Source: Ptiloglossa arizonensis
Lineage: Eukaryota; Arthropoda; Insecta; Hymenoptera; Colletidae
NCBI RefSeq assembly: GCF_051014685.1
Contig: NW_027478711.1
Location: 545,966 to 609,965 of the forward strand
Length of the DNA: 64,000 nucleotides
Direction: 5' to 3'
Of the stretch, positions 60,361 through 64,000 are shown one piece after another (positions within the stretch are counted from its first letter, which is position 1; every line of letters starts with the position of its first letter). The notes under the pieces are model-generated. The model was not told the origin of the DNA. It made no database searches and was given only the letters and a program-made list of their open reading frames with translations. A program made the translations under genes and the position numbers.

Positions 60361-63300
60361 AACGTACAACGTATAACGTATAACGTATAACGTATCACGA
60401 ATAACGTAAAACGTATAACGTATAACGTATAACGTATAACGTATAACGTATAACGTATAACGCATAACGTATAACGTATAACGTATAACGTATAACGTGT
60501 AACGTATAACGTATACCGTATGACGTATAACGTATGACGTATCACGAATAACGTAAAACGTATAACGCATAACGTGTAACGTATAACGTGTAACGAAGAA
60601 CGTATAACGAATAACGTAAAACGTATAACGCATAACATGTAACGTATAACGTATAACGTATAACGTATAACGTATAACGTATAACGTATAACGTATAACG
60701 TATAACGTATAACGTATAACGTATAACGTAAAACGTATAACGCATAACGTATATCGTATACCGTATAACGTATAACGTATATCGTATAACGTATAACGCA
60801 TAAAAAATAACGTATAACGTATAACCTATGACGTATAACGTATAACGTATAACGTATAACGTATAACGTATATCGTATAACGTATAACGTATAACGTATA
60901 ACGTATAACGTATAACGTATAACGTATGACGTATAACGTATAACGTATAACGTATAACGTATAACGGATAACGTATAACGTATAACGTATAACGTATATC
61001 GTATACCGTATAACGTATAACGTATAACGTATAAGGTATAACGAATAAAGTATAACGTATGACGTATAACGTATAACGTATAACGTATAACGTATAACGT
61101 ATAACGTATAACGTATAACGTATAACGTATAACGTATAACGTATAACGTAAAACGTATAACGCATAACGTATATCGTATACCGTATAACGTATAACGTAT
61201 ATCGTATAACGTATAACGCATAAAGAATAACGTATAACGTATAACCTATGACGTATAACGTATTACGTATAACGTATAACGTATAACGTATAACGTATAA
61301 CGTATAACGTATAACGTATAACGTATAACGTATAACGTATGACGTATAACGTATAACGTATAACGTATAACGTATAACGGATAACGTATAACGTATAACG
61401 TATAACGTATATCGTATACCGTATAACGTATAACGTATAACGTAGAAGGTATAACGAATAAAGTATAACGTATAACGTGTAACGTATAACGTATAACGTA
61501 TAACGCATAACCTATAACGTATAACGTATAACGTATAACGTATAACGTATACCGTATAACGTATAACGCATAAAAAATAACGTATAACGTATAACCTATG
61601 ACGTATAACGTATAAAGAATAACGTATAACGAATAACGTAAAACGTATAACGCATAACGTATATCGTATACCGTATAACGTATAACGTATAACGTATAAC
61701 GTATAACGTATAACGCATAACGAATAACTTATAACGTATAACGTATAACGTATAACGTATAACGTATGACGTATAACGTATAACGTATAACGTATAACGT
61801 ATAACGGATAACGTATAACGTATAACGTATAACGTATATCGTATACCGTATAACGTATAACGTATAACGTATAAGGTATAACGAATAAAGTATAACGTAT
61901 GACGTATAACGTATAACGTATAACGTATAACGTATAACGTATAACGTATAACGTATAACGTATAACGTATAACGTATAACGTATAACGTAAAACGTATAA
62001 CGTATAACGTATAACGTATAACGTATATCGTAAAACGTATAACGTATGACGTATAAAGAATAACGTATAACGTATAACGTATAAAGAATAACGTATAACG
62101 AATAACGTAAAACGTATAACGCATAACATATATCGTATACCGTATAACGTATAACGTATAACGTATAACGTATAACGTATAACGCATAACGAATAACTTA
62201 TAACGTATAACCTATGATGTATAACGTATAACGTATAACATATAACGTATATCGTATAACGTATAACGTATTACGTATTACGTATAACGTATAACGTACA
62301 ACGCATAACGTATAACGTATAACGTATCACGAATAACGTAAAACGTATAACGTATAACGTATAACGTATAACGTATAACGTATAACGTATAACGTATAAC
62401 GTATAACGTATAACGTCTAACGTATAACGTATAACGAATAACGTAAAACGTATTACGTATACCGTATAACGTATAACGTATAACGTATAACGTATAACGT
62501 ATAACGTATAACGTATAACGTATAACGTATACCGTATAGCGTATAACGTATAACGTATAACGTATAACGTATAACGTATAACGTATAACGTATAACGTAT
62601 AACGTATAACGTATAACGTATAACGTATAACGTATAACGTATAACGTATAACGTATATCGTTTACCGTATAACGTATAACGTATAACGTATAAGGTATAA
62701 CGAATAAAGTATAACGTATGACGTATAACGTATAACGTATAACCTATAACCTATAACGTATAACATATAACGTATAACGTATAACGTATTACGTATAACG
62801 TATAACGTATAACGTATAACGTATAACGAATAACGTATAACGTAAAACGTATAACGTATAACGTATAACGTATAACCTATGACGTATAACGTATAACGTA
62901 TAACGTATAACGTATAACGTATAACGTATAACGTATAACGTATAACCTATAACGTATAACGTATAACGTATAACGTATAACGTAAAACGTATAACGCATA
63001 ACGTATATCGTATACCGTATAACGTATAACGTATATCGTATAACGTATAACGCATAAAGAATAACGTATAACGTATAACCTATGACGTATAACGTATAAC
63101 GTATAACGTATAACGTATAACGTATAACGTATAACGTATAACGAATAACGTATAACGTAAAACGTATAACGTATAACGTATAACGTATAACCTATGACGT
63201 ATAACGTATAACGTATAACGTATAACGTATAACGTATAACGTATAACGTATAACCTATAACGTATAACGTATAACGTATAACGTATGAAGTATAACGTAT

Positions 63301-64000
63301 AACGTATAACGTATAACGTATAACGGATAACGTATAACGTATAACGTATAACGTATATCGTTTACCGTATAACGTATAACGTATAACGTATAAGGTATAA
63401 CGAATAAAGTATTACGTATGACGTATAACGTATAACGTATAACCTATAACCTATAACGTATAACATATAACGTATAACGTATAACGTATTACGTATAACG
63501 TATAACGTATAACGTATAACGTATAACGAATAACGTATAACGTAAAACGTATAACGTATAACGTATAACGTATAACCTATGACGTATAACGTATAACGTA
63601 TGACATATAACGTATAACGTATAACGTATAACGTATAACGTATAACGTATAACCTATAACGTATAACGTATAACGTATAACGTATAACGTAAAACGTATA
63701 ACGCATAACGTATATCGTATACCGTATAACGTATAACGTATATCGTATAACGTATAACGCATAAAGAATAACGTATAACGTATAACCTATGACGTATAAC
63801 GTATAACGTATAACATATAACGTATAACGTATAACGTATAACGTATAACGTATAACGTATAACGTATAACGTATATCGTTTACCGTATAACGTATAACGT
63901 ATAACGTATAAGGTATAACGAATAAAGTATAACGTATGACGTATAACGTATAACGTATAACCTATAACCTATAACGTATAACATATAACGTATAACGTAT
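60361..64000. repeat. Distinct short-period HOR family (350-707 bp) at the right end
   Basis: The GCATTACATATTACG marker is absent here. Instead, AAGGTATAACGAATAAAG strings recur at 61,033, 61,446, 61,873, 62,692, 63,392 and 63,910 (spacings 413, 427, 819, 700 and 518, all multiples of 7). A CATAAAG or CATAAAA string recurs at 60,798, 61,218, 61,568, 63,052 and 63,759 (spacings 420, 350, 1,484 and 707). The 62,656-63,340 and 63,356-64,000 parts are close copies at 700 bp, both with the rare TATATCG-TTTACCG pair. The family runs off the window end. Confidence 0.85.

Larger units (their letters stand above)
1..64000. repeat. Heptanucleotide satellite array, consensus TATAACG
   Basis: Direct reading shows head-to-tail copies of TATAACG, about 9,140 units, from the first base to the last. 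Many units are exact. The rest mostly differ by one base, sometimes two, and substitutions are seen at all seven positions. The longest perfect runs I measured are 22 units (154 bp), at 1,659-1,812 and 40,988-41,141. Each unit overlaps two short palindromes, TATA and ACGT, and holds one CpG. There is no G-run, so it does not resemble a telomere repeat such as TTTAGGG or TTAGGG. The array has no visible edge in the window. Simple satellites with 5-10 bp units are typical of eukaryotic heterochromatin; the exact location and species are not shown by the sequence. Confidence 0.98.

Noticed and set aside
1..64000. Telomere repeat array
   Set aside because: TATAACG/CGTTATA lacks the G-run typical of telomere repeats, has no G/T strand bias, and is divided into long HORs unlike a telomerase product.
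1..64000. TATA-box promoters (TATAA in every unit; TATAAAG in C-to-A variants)
   Set aside because: The motif is simply part of the repeat and occurs thousands of times with no associated start site or gene.
1..64000. Hairpin or cruciform element from the TATA and ACGT palindromes
   Set aside because: Stems are only 4 bp (TATA-ACG-TATA or ACGT-ATA-ACGT) and mismatch beyond that, so no stable structure can be supported from the sequence.

Overview
The whole 64 kb window is one tandem array of a 7-bp satellite. The consensus unit is TATAACG on the + strand (CGTTATA on the - strand). I recognise no protein gene, RNA gene, transposon, CRISPR array or unique-sequence island. The unit is about 29% GC and carries one CpG. 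Units differing from the consensus by one or two bases (for example AATAACG, TAAAACG, CATAACG, TGTAACG, AAGAACG, TATATCG, TATACCG, TATCACG, TATTACG, TATGACG) are scattered through it and act as a barcode. They show that the array was built by repeated duplication of long multi-unit segments, that is, higher-order repeats (HORs). An uninterrupted block of this size suggests eukaryotic heterochromatin (pericentromeric, subtelomeric, or a heterochromatic sex or B chromosome). The sequence does not identify the species.

Layout. Positions 1 to about 23.2 kb form an irregular zone of many partly overlapping duplications: spacings near 1.15 kb, 658, 98, 301, 812 and 707 bp, and longer echoes at 3,045 bp and about 4.57 kb. 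Positions 23.2-25.6 kb hold a short (2,401 bp) forerunner of the main HOR. Positions 25.6 to about 55.3 kb hold five tandem copies of a large HOR with start-to-start lengths 5,663, 6,307, 6,209 and 6,300 bp and a truncated fifth copy. A chimeric junction at about 55.30-55.36 kb removes 2,051 bp and leads into a partial sixth copy, which itself contains a 1,631-bp duplication (to about 58.9 kb). Positions 58.9-60.36 kb resemble a sub-segment of HOR copies 1 and 2. Positions 60.36-64.0 kb are a different HOR family with spacings of 350-700 bp. The array continues beyond both window ends.

Two global properties stand out. First, heptamer phase is almost perfectly kept: at the landmarks checked, the phase slips only three times (about 8,211, 11,598 and 15,356; net -4 bp), and every measured duplication or deletion length within one phase block is a multiple of 7. 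Second, orientation is uniform: no inverted segment is seen. The many long - strand open frames follow from arithmetic (7 is coprime to 3, and CGTTATA repeats contain no stop in any frame). They are not evidence of genes.
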